Below the pieces are notes generated by a model, which had not been told where the DNA came from, ran no database searches, and was given only the letters and a program-made list of their open reading frames with translations. This document shows positions 36,601 through 51,400 of a stretch of DNA of 64,000 nucleotides, in pieces; position 1 is the first letter of the stretch, and each line of letters begins with the position of its first letter. The DNA comes from Acheta domesticus (lineage: Eukaryota; Arthropoda; Insecta; Orthoptera; Gryllidae). Location of the stretch: assembly GCA_031308135.1 (NCBI GenBank), contig JAHLJT010009419.1:32924863-32988862 (forward strand), written 5' to 3'. A program made the translations under genes and the position numbers.

Positions 36601-38826
36601 GCAATAATGTCACAAGCTTGCTAGGTGCATAATACTCCTCACACAACTTCCTCTGCCAGTGGGTGTGCATTTCATCTCATAGAGGGCAAGCTTATTCCCT
36701 TTTTATTCCCTACCAGCAACACCCTCTTGAGCTTGCAAGCCCATTCCTTGGGCCTGCCGTCCTTTCCAAATTTTATAATTTCCTGATCCACTAGTTTTTA
36801 GCTGTGTTGCATTTCTCCTGTTTCAGCCTTAATTTTTAAAGAATGATTACACTTACAAGGTTACAGTGGGATATCGTTTATCCGAACTAACTGGGACCAA
36901 GTATAGCTCGGATATTCGATAATTCAGATAACCGAACATAAAAAGTTAGTTCTCTCGCTTTTAAAGGTGGTTAAAAGGGGTTTTCTGTTAATAGTAAACA
37001 TTCCGAGTCCTTAAGCCTTTATTGTAGGATTTGTCGAAGTTCACTGAAGTCAGATGACTGACTATAGTACAGTATCTCTGTAATATTTTATCAATCATAA
37101 CTGGGATCATTCTCAATATTAAGTATTACAAAAGAAAATGAATATGTATAGTATTCGGTACCCAATTAAAATCATAATTGTTCAGAGAAAATAGGAGTTC
37201 GGATATTTGACGTTTCTGATAATTGATGTTTGGATAATCAATGTTTGAATGATGAATGTGTGAAATGTAGAGCTCACAATAAATGTATATAATACAAAAG
37301 TTTTAATTCCTGAAATCAACTTAGATTGATCCTGTATGGTCCATACATATTTAATCGTACCATCTACATATCTACTACATAATACCAGGATCAACAGGAA
37401 GAACCTACAACAATTTCAATAATTCAATTTTTGATATAAAACGAGATAAGTACGATTTGGAAGAAAAAAAGGGGTAGTTCAGAAATAAGAAAATGAGTTT
37501 CAGATAGGTCTCATTATATTGTGGCAAAGCTCATTATTTTTCAAATCTGGCCTTCTGCTACAATTTTGAAACTAGAGATTATTCTCAATATATTTTTCCA
37601 CTATTAGACCTTAAAAACTATTTCATATACCCCCACCACCACCACCTATATTAGAAAGTATAGGATTTTTTCCAAAATGAATATTCCCCAATTGACCTGG
37701 TCAGCCACAAAGTCCTGTGATTTTAAAAACAATTCTTTGGATTTTGGGGGTACTGTACACGAAGTTGCTGGGACATTTACAAAATTTCTTGTAATCTCTT
37801 CAAATCTTCAAATTTTTTGTAAAAATCAAATGGAATATACTTACAAAGATGGCATAGATCCAATTTTCATGTTTATTTCTGAATTTTTTTATATTGCAAA
37901 AGTTTGAAATTTGTTGGACTCCTTCATACAACTACATTACTGAAGATGAAACATTGTTTCTTGAAATAAAATTTGTTCCCCAATTAGTAATTTAAGATAG
38001 ATCATGCACATTTAAAAAAAAATGTTAGTAGTTTTCACTTAATTTTGACTGAAATATTAAAAACATTCTTTCAAAAAATGCCTCCAAATTTTTTCTTTAT
38101 ACTTCTGATATGGAGAGGGACAAATATACTGAACATGACATAAACGCCATCCTGAAGTATTATTTTGATTTTTCAGAAATTACACAAATGTGGGGTTTTT
38201 TTGGAAAGGAAAAAAATCTCACATCATTAATATAAACATTGCAGGCAGGTGTTATTGCATATTTGAGTTGAAGTTCTTCAAATGATATCTTATGAAGTTT
38301 TTCTCAAAAGTTTTCTGTGCGAACGCAACTTTGTTCATTTTCAGAATCACTCAAACATTTTCTCAGAAACAACTACAAATGTTTCAATGAATGTGTGGGT
38401 AGATATCCAGGTTAAAGTCTTCTGTAATATTCTTGAAGTCATATTTCAGTTCTACTATTAGAGACTGAAAAATCAGAAAAGGTGAAGAAAAATGTCTTTT
38501 GGGCGGCAATAGATGGCAGCTGGGAAAAAGGTGAAGCAAAACTGAAACGCTAACACAGTAGCAAGATAATAGGAAAGTAACTAGTAAGAGAAAGTATGAG
38601 TCATTCTGTAGGTTACACTTTGCTGGCGGTCATTACGGGATTTGTGTAATGTCGTCGAGAAAGTGTGAGGGTGAATGTGTAGGCAACCCGCCAGACGTTA
38701 ATGTGCATTGACTGAGTGGGTTGCCTATAAGCCCCTGCTACCCCTGGCTCTGAAATGTTTGCCAAGGCGTCCCGGTACAAAGGTACGAATGGTGTGAGTG
38801 TGAGTGTGTGTGTGAGAGAATGTGTA

Positions 38827-38870
<44 letters not shown>

Positions 38871-41800
38871 TATGTGTGCGTGTGTGTGTGTGAGTGTGTG
38901 TGTATGTGTGAGAGTGAGTGAGTGTGTGTGAGAGTGAGTGAGTGTGAGTGCATGACAGAGAGAGTGTGTGCGAGTGTGAGCATTTGTGTGCATGCGTGTG
39001 TGAGTGTGTGGTGTGAAGAGGGTGTGTGGGGGTGCATGTGAGGGGGTGGTGTGGTTGTGGTTGCGTGGTTTAGATTGTTTGGGTGAAAATATAATCAAAA
39101 TTATATGACGTGTTGGGCTTCTCTGGTACACTTGAGCTTCATGGGCCCTGGAGCAATATACTGACAGCGCCCCTCTCTCCTCAGGCCAGATTGCAATATT
39201 GAATTGTTGTTGTTGTTGTTGTTGTTGTAGTAGTAGTAAGTTTTGACAAAGTTATATGGCACAATCAGCATGAAGAGTGGAGATGGCATGAAATGGAATG
39301 GAATGTCTTGCACGTTATAAGTTGCAATTTTACTATACAGAGTTTGTCTTCAAAAACAATAGTTGCCTGGGCTCAGACATCAACAGAATAAAATATTCAC
39401 CCACACCGTTATTCCATTTTCAGTATTAACGTGGTTATGTTTTGGGACTGGAGACATTCCTCTCAGAAATTAGCTTACTGATTTGCACCCATGTTGCAAT
39501 GTATAGTGCACCAGGAAAGTCTCCCCGCACTGAAAGTCTCCATACACTGACAGAGTCAAGACCTTGTATTAAAACTTGTATTTATGTTGATAGCAGCAAG
39601 ATCACAGGAAAACAAGAAAAGGGACAACACTTACAGCATATGTTATGATCGTGGTGAGTGCACAATTTACATTTTATAAGCTGCAGCTCATGCTACCAAC
39701 GTAATTTCTGTTGCCAGCACTCTCACCAGCAAGGTGCCAATGCAGAGGCACTTTCCTGGCACACTGTATTACAAAGTCAAAATTACTCCAACCTATACTT
39801 GGATCAGAGAATATTTCTGGACTATTTCTAAGTTAAATTTAATATTATTAATATGAAAATCAGCATAGAGAATTCAACTAAAAAATGACATCTAACAGAA
39901 AGAAAGGCTAAATTTGCCATCAGAATCAATGTAACATGAAGATCTGAATTTTGTCAATTCTTTCCATTCTTAAACCCACTTTCTTCCAAAATACTTAGGT
40001 ATTCCCTTATATTCACACATGTATGATTTCATTGTTTATTATCTACCCATCCAAATGTTACCTGCACTTTCAAGGAAAAAGAACATTTAGAATAAAAAAA
40101 AATAACTAACACATTGTTTGAAATTCTTATGGATTTAAAGCCTTGGCAAGGTGCTTATGAAGCTCAAAAGCCACATAAAATTAATAAATCATAATGTGAA
40201 CTGTGAGTAATTGAAATAATCTGAACTGGGTAAGTAAATACATATGTATGTATGTATTTATTTCATTTGAAGATAAGACATTAAAAAAGACTTACCTACG
40301 GTTAGTAACAGGCACAACATCCTCATTATGTAAAGCTTCACATGTAATATGAGAACAAAATTGAGTATAATGTTCCTGGGTAGACATATTGCAAGTATTC
40401 AGAAGGATTGCAAGGCCAAGAGGTTTAAGAGATTTCAAATGTTTTTTCCATGCTTGATCGTCAAACTGAAGACGAAAAGGGCTGCAGTGATCATGAGTCA
40501 AATCCAGAACTTCTGCAATTGTTTGTGATGCTGTGTAATCTGTAATTATAACAACAGATCACATGATTTGATGCCCTTGCAGTGAAATCTCATTAGCATA
40601 TTCCCCATAACCATATTCTTTTTTTCCAGAAATTATGTTAAATTAATTGTTTTTTAATAATCCCACTAGTATATTTAAAGTTAGTCACCACTGCGTTCTG
40701 CAGTTTTTGAGTGCAACTGTACTGACTTCTATGAGTGTGTTTCCAGGGTACTTCAGGATAGTACCAGAGAGTATAGAGGGGTACTTTCAGAGCATATTTA
40801 GGGTATTTTCAATCTGTTTGAGTATGAACCCAGAGCCAAAGAAATATGTTCTACAACTACTGTGGCTCCACCATGTTCCCTCTTTGTGATTTCATTAAAT
40901 TTTATAGAATGAAGATGAAATTTTCTTTTGTTTTGTTTTTTCTGTTAATTTGTATTATTTATTGTATTTCTGTCTTATTTGCATGCAAGTTTGTTTTTAT
41001 GCTGTTATTATTTGCAATAACACTGTTTTTTTCTCTCGTGTGTAGTTGCACAATTTATATTTAAATCAATTTTAATTTTCTATTACAGTATTCTAAAGGA
41101 AATACAAAATGACAAATTGAGTATTTATCAATAATATACGTTTCTACTTACAAAATTGAAAATTCTCAATCTCTTGAAAAATGTGCTAATGAGCTTCAAT
41201 TGTACAAAAAATCACACATAAAACTAATAATATGATTGCAATAAGCTTTAAAATAAGTATTAACAATTACCATGTTGAAAACAAGTTGATTTTGAATTTG
41301 TTTCTTCATTGTCACCTTCATCTTCAGCTTTTGATTCTGCATTTGTCCCAATGACACTACTGGCACTGAAAAATGATTGATTATTCTTGAAAATCCAAAG
41401 ACTGATTCACATTTAATTCCAATTATATTTAACACGTGATACCACAATACAGTAAGTTCTGTTACAGCTAAGAAAGATATGGATGAAAGCACAGTACTAC
41501 TAAAGTCTAATTGGAAAGATCTGTCCTACAACAAAAAGAGACAGTGAAAACTATAAAATAGGTTTGTATGTATGTTGCTATGTAGTTGAGCAGGAAAACT
41601 GTTTAATCACCACACAGGCAATATAACTTAAGAATTGACATAAACATAATTAATATATTGAATCCAAACCAGTGGCACTGAAAGCGTGTATGTGTGTGTG
41701 TGGTGTGTGATTTTTTTTTTACTTTTTTTTTACGAGGGCAGGGGAAAATCTTCGAAAGACACTGCGGGGCCCGCACCCCGCAGCATGTAGGATTCACAGC

Positions 41801-42033
41801 TAGTCTAAAGGGGGGGGGGGGGGTGTAGTGTGTGAAGAGTGTGTGTATGAAGAGTGTGTGTGTGTGTGAAGTGTGTGTGTATGTGGTGTGTGTGTGTGTG
41901 TGGTGTGGTGTGTGTGTGTGGTGTGGTGTGTGTGGTTGGTGTGTGTGTGTGTGTGAGTGTGGTTGGTGTGTATGTGTGAGTGTGGTTGGTGTGTGTGTAT
42001 GTGAGTGTGGTTGGTGTGTGTGTGAGTGTGGTT

Positions 42034-42071
<38 letters not shown>

Positions 42072-45000
42072 TGTGGTTGGTGTGTGTGTGTGGTTGGTGT
42101 GTGTGTGTGGTTGGTGTGTGTGTGTGTGTGGTTGGTGTGTGTGTGGTGTGTGTGGTTGGTGTGTGTGTGGTGTGTGTGGTTGGTGTGTGTGTGGTGTGTG
42201 TGTGTGTATGTATGGTGTGGTGTGTGTGTTGTGTGTTTGGTGTGTGCGTATTTGGGATAATTTTCACATTATTGGTAGGCAAACAATCAAGCATTGGTGT
42301 TTGGCAGGCCACATTCTGTTGCAGTCAAAGAGATTTTGGATACACACATAGGCATGCGCACAAGGGGGGGGGGAGCAGAGTCATGGTCCCCCTAAAAATT
42401 TTGAAAGAAGACGCTTAGCCTTATGTTAAAATTAGTTCTGTAAATAAGTTAAATTTGTGATTTTCTCTTTTTTTAACCAGACAATTTATAGTATTGTTTT
42501 GCGACCTTTGGGGAAAAATCTGGGGTTTTCCAAATCATCCGGCAACACGAAATGATTTAAACCTAGAAGAGGGACTGGTTCCTCCTCTATATTTTAAAAT
42601 AATATTAATTGTATTTATCAATAGAATCATTAAAGTCATTATTTCATTTTGTTTGTAGCAGTTTTTATTTATTTATTAACAAGAAAAAATGGCATATTTA
42701 AATAAAATAATTTAATGGAAGGGAGGGGAGCAGAAATGTGCTTGGCCTTCATTCTTATTGTAGGCTGTGCACACCTATATATTGTACCTAGGACCTAGAT
42801 ATGTTGTACTACCTTGGACCACAAATTTGATAACGAGATAAAATTCAAATAAAAACTGAATTGTAATCAAATGGTTGTATCTTGGATAACAAAGTATACA
42901 ACATGGTAAACTTCAAATGAAATTTGATATTGAACAGCAAAATACAATTTCAATGGCAATGAATTGATTGATTATTTACTTTTTTCTGAGTATGTCAACT
43001 ACTGTGATAATTGGTCTTATAAGTGTGCTCATGCAGCATGTTACATTCCAGGTGGTGGTTTTTTTTGCACAGGGGAATTCTCCCCAATACAAGATCCAGT
43101 GCCGACCTTCAGTGCTGCTTCCAGGGTTTCCACCTCCAGGAATCTTCCCCAAATGGGGTACTGCACAACTAGGACAAGCCTGGAGTTCCCGACATGGATG
43201 GTTATGTAATGCACATATGTAAGTAAGCATGGGGGGTATGTGTGACTGGAAAAAAGAGGAGAAAGGGAAGGATGTATAGCACATAAACCGTGACTCATTT
43301 GTTAAGGTACTGATCTGGCATTTGATGTAGGGATCCCATACATCCTGGTTTTCCTGGCATAGTCTGGATTTTTAACCTTTGTTCAGGTGTCCCAACAAAT
43401 CATTCTGAGGTGCTAAAAATGTGTCTCTCTCTTTTTTTCTCTCCTAAAAACAAAAAGTTCTATATTTTCTGGAAGAATGTATGGTTATTTTCAATGTGTG
43501 ATTTTGAATTTTCTGATGAACTGTTGGTTAGAAAGATTCATTTGAATGATTTGTTCATTTGTTTGCATAATTAATTTTTGGTTGCATGTTAAGAGGTGAG
43601 TGTTAAGTTAGTATTCAAAACAATTGCGGGTAGTTTCATAAAATTTTATTTCAGTACACAAAAGCAACAAAACACTTGAGATAAAATGTGTTTTCAGTGA
43701 AAATTTAAAGGTGAAATTCACTTTTATAAAGGAAACTACTGTCTGTTCCAAAGACACAGGGGAATGTGATATCTGTCATGCACTATCAAAAAACTTTTAA
43801 AATATTTAAAATGTTTTTTTATTATTTAGTCTTGGTTTTATTGCTAGTTTGTATCATAACTAGCAGAATTATGCCCCATGATCTTCTTGCTCCACCAGAA
43901 CTGCTACAACCTGGTTTTTCTTATATCGCAACCTGTCCTCCTCTTGGGCTCCTAGATCAGCATTAGTTCCATTATGTCTCCATCCTGTGCTGGACACTGC
44001 TCTTGTCCTGCTCAACCCCGCCCCGCGACACACGACAACACCCAGCAACAATGAAGCTCAGGTGGATTGGGAATTGCATTTAACTAAAAGTGCTATGTTG
44101 TGCTACAGTGTCATTAATAGAGAGTTACAACAAAGTGATCAGCAAAAAAAACCTCCCTGAAGTAGCACTAGGTTTCATGGAGATTACAGTTTATCGATCT
44201 CATACAAACCAACATCCATTTTTATTTATACAGAGAGTCCCACCATCTATGGAGCCAGTCCCATAACTTCTAAACAGTTCACAATATCAAAGTACAGTTT
44301 TTACTCAAAAATGCAGAATCATGGGGCAAGTAATATGCCACAGAAGTATTGTTTGAAATATTTTTAGTTTTCAAGAAATTTAATCATCTTTGATTTTTTA
44401 ATGGAAGTATAAGTTTTTCTCATCAGCAATGGATAGAACATAAAAAGAACAATACAATGATGTATTTTATGTCAGTATTTTGATAGAATTTGTGTATAAA
44501 ATTAGAATTTCTATAAAATAGATATTCTATAAAATGTATACCAGACTAATGTCAAAGCCAAATGTAGACTAATGATGAATGCCGAAAGCCAAGAGTTTGG
44601 AAACTTTTATTTTATTTGAGCCAGGATGTGCCAGAGCACTCCCACAGAGTGAGCTGTCGCTCAACTGAGGTCTTTAAGGTGGACTCCCATTAAAAAATCT
44701 TGGGAGTTCAGATGTGCGACTTGGCCTAGTTGGGGTTGAGCCCAACTGACTGAGCCCACTGACTGAGAGCACTAAGTCGGCTCCTAAGCCATTGCATGGT
44801 AGCAGGACTTACATAAAATAACAGAAAAGATATAAATAATCTTTGTTCTAATTTTCATTACCACAAACTCCACATTCTGCAAGTGTCAAACAAGCAGGAA
44901 GCCTCCACTTCTAATTTTTTCAAATTTCAGGTTGAAGAATGTTGAGGCTCAACATGGCTGGACAATATGCCAGTAAATAATTATGACAAAATAAAAGTGT

Positions 45001-48000
45001 AATAGCTGAGACTGAATAATTGATCCTCAAAGTAATACCTACTAAATATAGAACGAATATGTAATTAATTTACCTTGATGAACATGAACTATCACTTGTA
45101 TTTCGAAGGAAGAAAACTTTCTCTGCTGTTGGATTTGGCCAGGAAAGGATTCCTTTCTTGTCAACACAACACAAAGCCTGAAAAAAGAAAGATAAGAAAA
45201 TGTAGCAAATCCATCCATGTAATTATAATCCATTAACGTGCACTGAATACTCACTGTCACAGAACCTAAAACATGGAGAAGGTTAGTAGAATGAGAGAGA
45301 ATTTCTCCTTGTCCTTTAATGACCTGCAAGAAGTAATGTCTGACATCTTGCCATCTTATATCTGGAGCAGCATGTTTTGGCTCTTCCAAATCAGTTTCTT
45401 CAAATGGATCCATTTCCGTCTTTAAGAAACCAAATCATTAAAACATGCATTGACAACATAAAAGCTATAATTCCTAAAAGGTAAATTTGGATACCTGAAG
45501 CTGTCACTATTATTCTCTTTTAAATTACTTCATCCAAATGAAAATATGTGGTTGTATAATAGATATATAATATGGGACTATAAAATAGGTATTCTATAAA
45601 ATGTATACAAGAGAGGAATACCAAAATTTTTTGGCTTGTGAAATGCAGAATTTAATATACTGTAATAATTTGGAGAAATTGTAACAATTCAGGAGCTAAA
45701 TATTTCAAAGTTTTAGCAATCACCACAAATATATTATGATATTCATTAACAGTGATGTAGCAAAATCCCAGGCATCATGGATGGGTATGTATGGTGTCAC
45801 CCCACCTCCCACTCAAGCCAATCCCACTATTCCTGCAATTAAACAGAAGAATTTTATGACTTTTGTCTCTTTTCAATTAAAACAGTACCTATTCATTTTC
45901 CCACCAATTGTCTTTAGCAAGTCTTGGCTCCCATTTCCAAGCTGAAGTAGTTATATTCATGATTTTTTTCTCTTTTGAGGGAATAAATCCACATCATCTG
46001 GACAAATCTTAATGTATTACAACATAATACAAGCTTTCTTGTAAATGTTGTAAATATTAACAATCATATTGCCAGGAATGTATATTTAATATTGCAGCTA
46101 TTAAATGCAAACCTCACCTTATCAAACTTAAAAAGAAACCTGTTTTGTCTATTTTTTTATTATCTTCAATAACTCCCTTCATGTAAAATTCACCATTTTG
46201 TTGCATATGTGGTAAATAAGGAGTTAGCAATGATGAATCTCTACATCTAAATGTCATTTAACAGTATTAGTTGCTACAGCAAAAAGGTTTGAAAATTTCT
46301 TTAGCTTTAAAAACTTAATCCTCACATTCATTATTCAATTTTTTACAGAAATACATAACTTTCTCTATGTATATAAGAAAGTAAGCTGTGGTTTGCTACA
46401 GAATGGTACAGACTTTCTTGTACTAGTTGGGGGTCTAAGGGATATGCCAGGTTCTCCCACAGTAACTATTGTTCTCCTGGGGACAATTCTCCATGTAAAG
46501 CACCCTCACACTCCCCACACATCAAGCTCAATTACAGACCTGAGGCCAATCTTAGTTCTTTACCATTTGTAATCTTAATCATTGGTCAGCTATATTAGTA
46601 GCAGCTCATGGCTCCATCTTGGTGCTTGTGCCTTTGTTGAGGACGTAGGGTGCCACTTCCTCAATTATTCACTTAGACAGATTCTGTAAATTTGTTTCAA
46701 CTTTTGTTTTGGTTTTTATAATACAGTACTTCAATACATTTTACTTTCTCATATACGTATATACACAGTGAAAATTTTTTTTTTCTTTATACGTTTCTAA
46801 CTTACACGTTTTTTATGGTAGGTCCCGGATAAATTCCTATAATTCCGATGCTAAATTATTTCAATTACGCGGTTTAAGTTTATACGTTTTTCACACTTAT
46901 ACGTTCATAATAAAAGTCCCTTTAAGACCCTATAACATTCAAATGATCCCGGTGAGGCGTGGGAGAGACTTGGCGCCGAGAGCCTGGAACTTGTATGTCA
47001 GTCGAGTCGGCACGCTCCAGAGCGCTCCCGCGGAGCGACCAATCGCTTGGCCTCTGAGGCAACTTCCTCCTAATGAAACTTGTAACATAGCAGCTCGACT
47101 CCACCTATAGCGCGAGGGGTCATGATCACGCGAGTCCGCGGGATGGTAACGCAAAGTCGGCTCCCGGGCCACCTCCAGCAACTTCGAACAATTCGAGCAA
47201 CAACCCCTCAGAACTTCAAAAAATTCCAGTCTGGCAGGGCCGTTTTTACAGCTTTGGGAGCCCTTGGGCCTACGGTAATTTGGGGGGGAGGAGCTATTTT
47301 TCTAATTTCACCGATCTCCCCTCGCCCATTTCGAGAAAAACTCCGTTAAGCCATTTTTTGCATATAGTTTAATTGTACATCAGTTTTATAGTTTTTGTTG
47401 AAAAACTTGGTATTAATTTTTTTTTAAGAATTGTCGGGGGGCCCTTGCACATTAGGGGACCCGGGCCCATGCTTTACGGCACTGGAGTCGGATGTGTATA
47501 GGAGCTCTTTGAGGATCTCGGGAGGCAAAGGCTAGCTCCAAGGGAAGGTCAAAGGCATATCCGGGAGAGAGTAACGACGTAGATGGCCAATAAGCGAGGA
47601 AGTTTGTGCACTGATTGTCCCACACTCCAAAGGCTCTTTTGCTCGCCCTAATAACATTAGCAATCCTTTCGCTAACGGCATGACACAAGCAGCTAATGAA
47701 ACTGATCGCTTTTCTGTGCGGTGCGACGGGTGTCACCAGGCTGTGGGACTGTGGCAGTCGTGCGCTTCCTGTTGCCCACGTAGAACACCGGGCTTGGACC
47801 CGGGAAGTCTGAATTAACATTAAGCTTAAGTAGATTTTCCTAAAGAACAGGTAAAACGACAATGTAAAAGTATTGAGTTTTTATTTTACTCATAATAATC
47901 AATTTCTAGTTATGTGTTTTTCTCACTTATACGTATTTTTCCTTCAGTCCCCTGAAAAACGTATAAGTGAAGTTTTACTGTATATGGAGTTAATACACAC

Positions 48001-48370
48001 AGTATGAAAGTAATGCGGAAAATCGATTTCGAGATTTCAACGGAAATACACATTTTGCGGTCCGCTGATTCCGAAAAAGTTGTTTTTTTTCCCTCCTTTT
48101 TTTTTCAAAACATCCGTCCATCTGTTCATGAACCCGACTACCGCCTACACCATTTTTTCCCTTTCTTTTTTTCTTAGTATTGTTTTACAATTTTAATCTT
48201 CTTACACTACGATTTATAAAACTAATTAACATTGTATTGTAGTGTATTTAGTACGAAAATTGAATTTAAGTTCTGTATTGTATTTAATATTTAGAAATAT
48301 CTATACTATAAATTGTATTATTATGACTAGCCATGCATAGCTTATGCTGTATTTATGTGACAAATAAATA

Positions 48371-48433
<63 letters not shown>

Positions 48434-51400
48434 ACCATAAGTAGGATTTTTTCCAAAACATTCCCCAGTTGATCTGGGTCGATTCAAGGCACATCGATTT
48501 TGAAAAACTCTCTTCAAAATTTGGGAGTACTTTACATGACGCCCCTTGAACATTTTCAAAATTTTCTCAAAAACAGCTTCAAATTTTTTCTTTAAATTTC
48601 TTGTAAGAATAGATTAAAACACACTTATAAAGGTGGTACAGGTCTTGATTTTCACGGTTAACTCTGAATTTCCAAAAATTGCAAAAGTTTGAATTTTCAA
48701 TGCTGTCTTCCTACAACTACAAAATTGTAGGTAGAGATTTTCCTTCAAATAAAATTTCTCTGTAGCGAGTTCTTTCATAAATGTCATGTACATTTTTTAA
48801 AAAATGTTAGTAGTTATCGCGCAATATGAAATAATAACAAAAACAAAATTTTTTGAAAAACAGCTCCAATTTTTTCCTTTAAAATTATGGAAGGGATAGT
48901 GCTAAATGTACTCTATAAACTGCTTTACTCTTTTATTTTTTCAAAAATTGCAAAAATGTAATTTTTTGACCTGTCTCACACTGTTAATATCTACATTAGT
49001 GGCAATTTGTTCAAATTATTATATTTATGAGTACATGTACTTTAAATAACGTCATCGAAAACTCACGTTTTCTGTGAAAACTATCTCAAAATTCTGCATT
49101 TTCAGAAACACTCAAACGCCATTTTCTCAAATATGGCTCCAAAGTTTTTCTTAAAACTTTTCAAACAGATAGTGCTAATTAGACTCTTTAATATGAAGTA
49201 AATTTCATCTTGGGGTATATTTTTGTTTGTTCAATAATTGCACAAATTAAATTTTTTTTAAAGATCTTTCACACCATTAATATGCACATTTCCAGTAATT
49301 TGTAAACACTATTGTATTTATGAAATGAAGTGCTTCAAATGACTTAAAATTAAGTTTATTGAAAACACAAAAGATTCCCTTGAAAAGAACTTCAAATTTC
49401 ACATTTACAGTAGCATTTAAATGCCATTTTCTTTAAAATTGCTCCAAATATTTAAATAAAATTGTTATTTAGGATGAGGTTTTACTGTTCTTTAATATTC
49501 TTAAAATAATATTTCCATTCTACCATTAGGAAATTGAAAAATTAAGAAAATGTAAAAAAAAGAAAAAAAAAATCGGGCAGCGATAGATGGCAGCTGGCAA
49601 GAGAATGTGGCAAGTCTGAATAGCTAGCCGAGACCAAAGGAAATAGAAAACTAATACGGGAAAGTCTGTGCCATTCCATATAACCTCTCATTCTGATTTG
49701 TGTGTATTAAAACCAGTATTGTTGTTTCTCTTAATTTGGTGAGAACATGATCAAGTGAGAGTGATATTGAGAAGTTACTCTTGTGGCAGTCTGTGTTGTA
49801 GATTTCAATTTAAACAGTGGTGTCGGTTGGGATCAATTTAAAGCAGTGGTACTGTGGTTTGACAACAGGTAATCTCCAGGGTCATATAAAAGGAGGATAG
49901 AACAGATTAATACAACCCTTTCCCCCATCATAAAATTATTTTAACATGGAGTTTTGCAACCTTCTCGTAGTATATGTGTAGTTTTAAATCTATTAAACTT
50001 TGCATAGAAAGTAGTATGTTAATATGCAGGATGGCTAGGGAAAACAAGGAATGTCTACTTATTCTAACTTTGAGAAAACTGAATTAAAGTTATTATAAGG
50101 GACTGATATTTAAGTACTACAGAGATGAAATAGATGTCAAAATATAAAATAATTACTTTGAAACAAAGAGAACATAAGTTATTATTTATAACCTAGAAAT
50201 AACAAAAGTTCAACCATAAATTCTTAATCAAGGTAATTTTAGGTTGGGTGAAGAAAAGAAATGTCCATTAAGGTTTTCTGAATACAATACAATACAATCC
50301 ACAGTTTTCAATCACATAAACCTCAGAAGATTACGGAAAACATTATTTTTAAGAAAACACTAAATAAACATGAACATGGCACTACATGACCAGATTTTTT
50401 CCCTTTCAAGCTTATTTAAAGGGTTTAAATTTACTTCTGGTCTCTTCCAGCCCTTTTTCAAGGGACAGAAGCCATTTAAATACATCTGTGTGTCCCATCT
50501 GTGTAAAAGTCCCATAAGCCTGACTCATCATTTGGCACCCAAACAAGTTAGAACAACACCACTTTTATGAATTGTTTTTCTTCTTAAAGATGTTTAATGT
50601 TGCTTGAACTATGATTACAACAATTTGATTGGTCACTAAAGTAATAACATTTTTATGAATACCTTCTGATAACATTGTCTCCTCAATGTACATCTATAAT
50701 AAAGAGACAAGAATTTTGCAATAGAGAAATTTATGAATAAACATTTTTAAAATAATGTTGAAAACTCAATATAATCTAATGTGACCATGCATGTAAGGTG
50801 TCATGATATGTTATTTTGTATGGCATTTGTTAAAAGACAAAAGAGAATATGCTCAGTACAATGCAATATGTTTGTCTAATATTTGAACCAGCAACACATT
50901 TTGTCAATGTATGCCTAATTACAATGTACATGAATAAAACTAAAAAGAAAATTTTAATGCAAGCAAAAATAATTTTTTAATGAATTAATTGCATTGTTGA
51001 AACATGACTGAAATATGTTCTACAAATTTCATTAGGCAAAATGTTGAAATTTATTCTAAAAGGAAGATATATAATGTTATGTGATAGACAAATGTCTCTC
51101 TCTCTCTCTTTTCTTTTTTTTCCTCAGAGCTTCAACTTTTAGGAGCTTCAGATCAAAGTTCACATTCATTCTGTAGGAAATGTTGTCAACTTGAACTTGG
51201 TAAATAAGGGTGGTTTTGATAAAATGCATGGTTTTGAAGATGTACTGAAAGAAGTGATGAACTGAAAAACATGCAAAAAAAAATTATTTAATTTTATTTT
51301 TTTGCAACTTTCTCTGTGAAGTCAACCTTTTTAGCTAACCAACATAAGAATCAGCATTGCAAGAAATGTAATTCCCATAATTATTTTGTGGATCAGTCCC

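Noticed and set aside
38613..39131. 172-codon Thr/His/Ser-rich open frame
   Set aside because: GT/GA microsatellite read in one frame; no homology or splice context.
41800..42418. Open frames of 115-170 codons rich in Cys-Val-Trp or Thr-His
   Set aside because: Translations of a GT microsatellite.
42964..43298. Four overlapping open frames of 81-102 codons
   Set aside because: None resembles a known protein, and frames on both strands are equally open. They lie within a TMEM94 intron.
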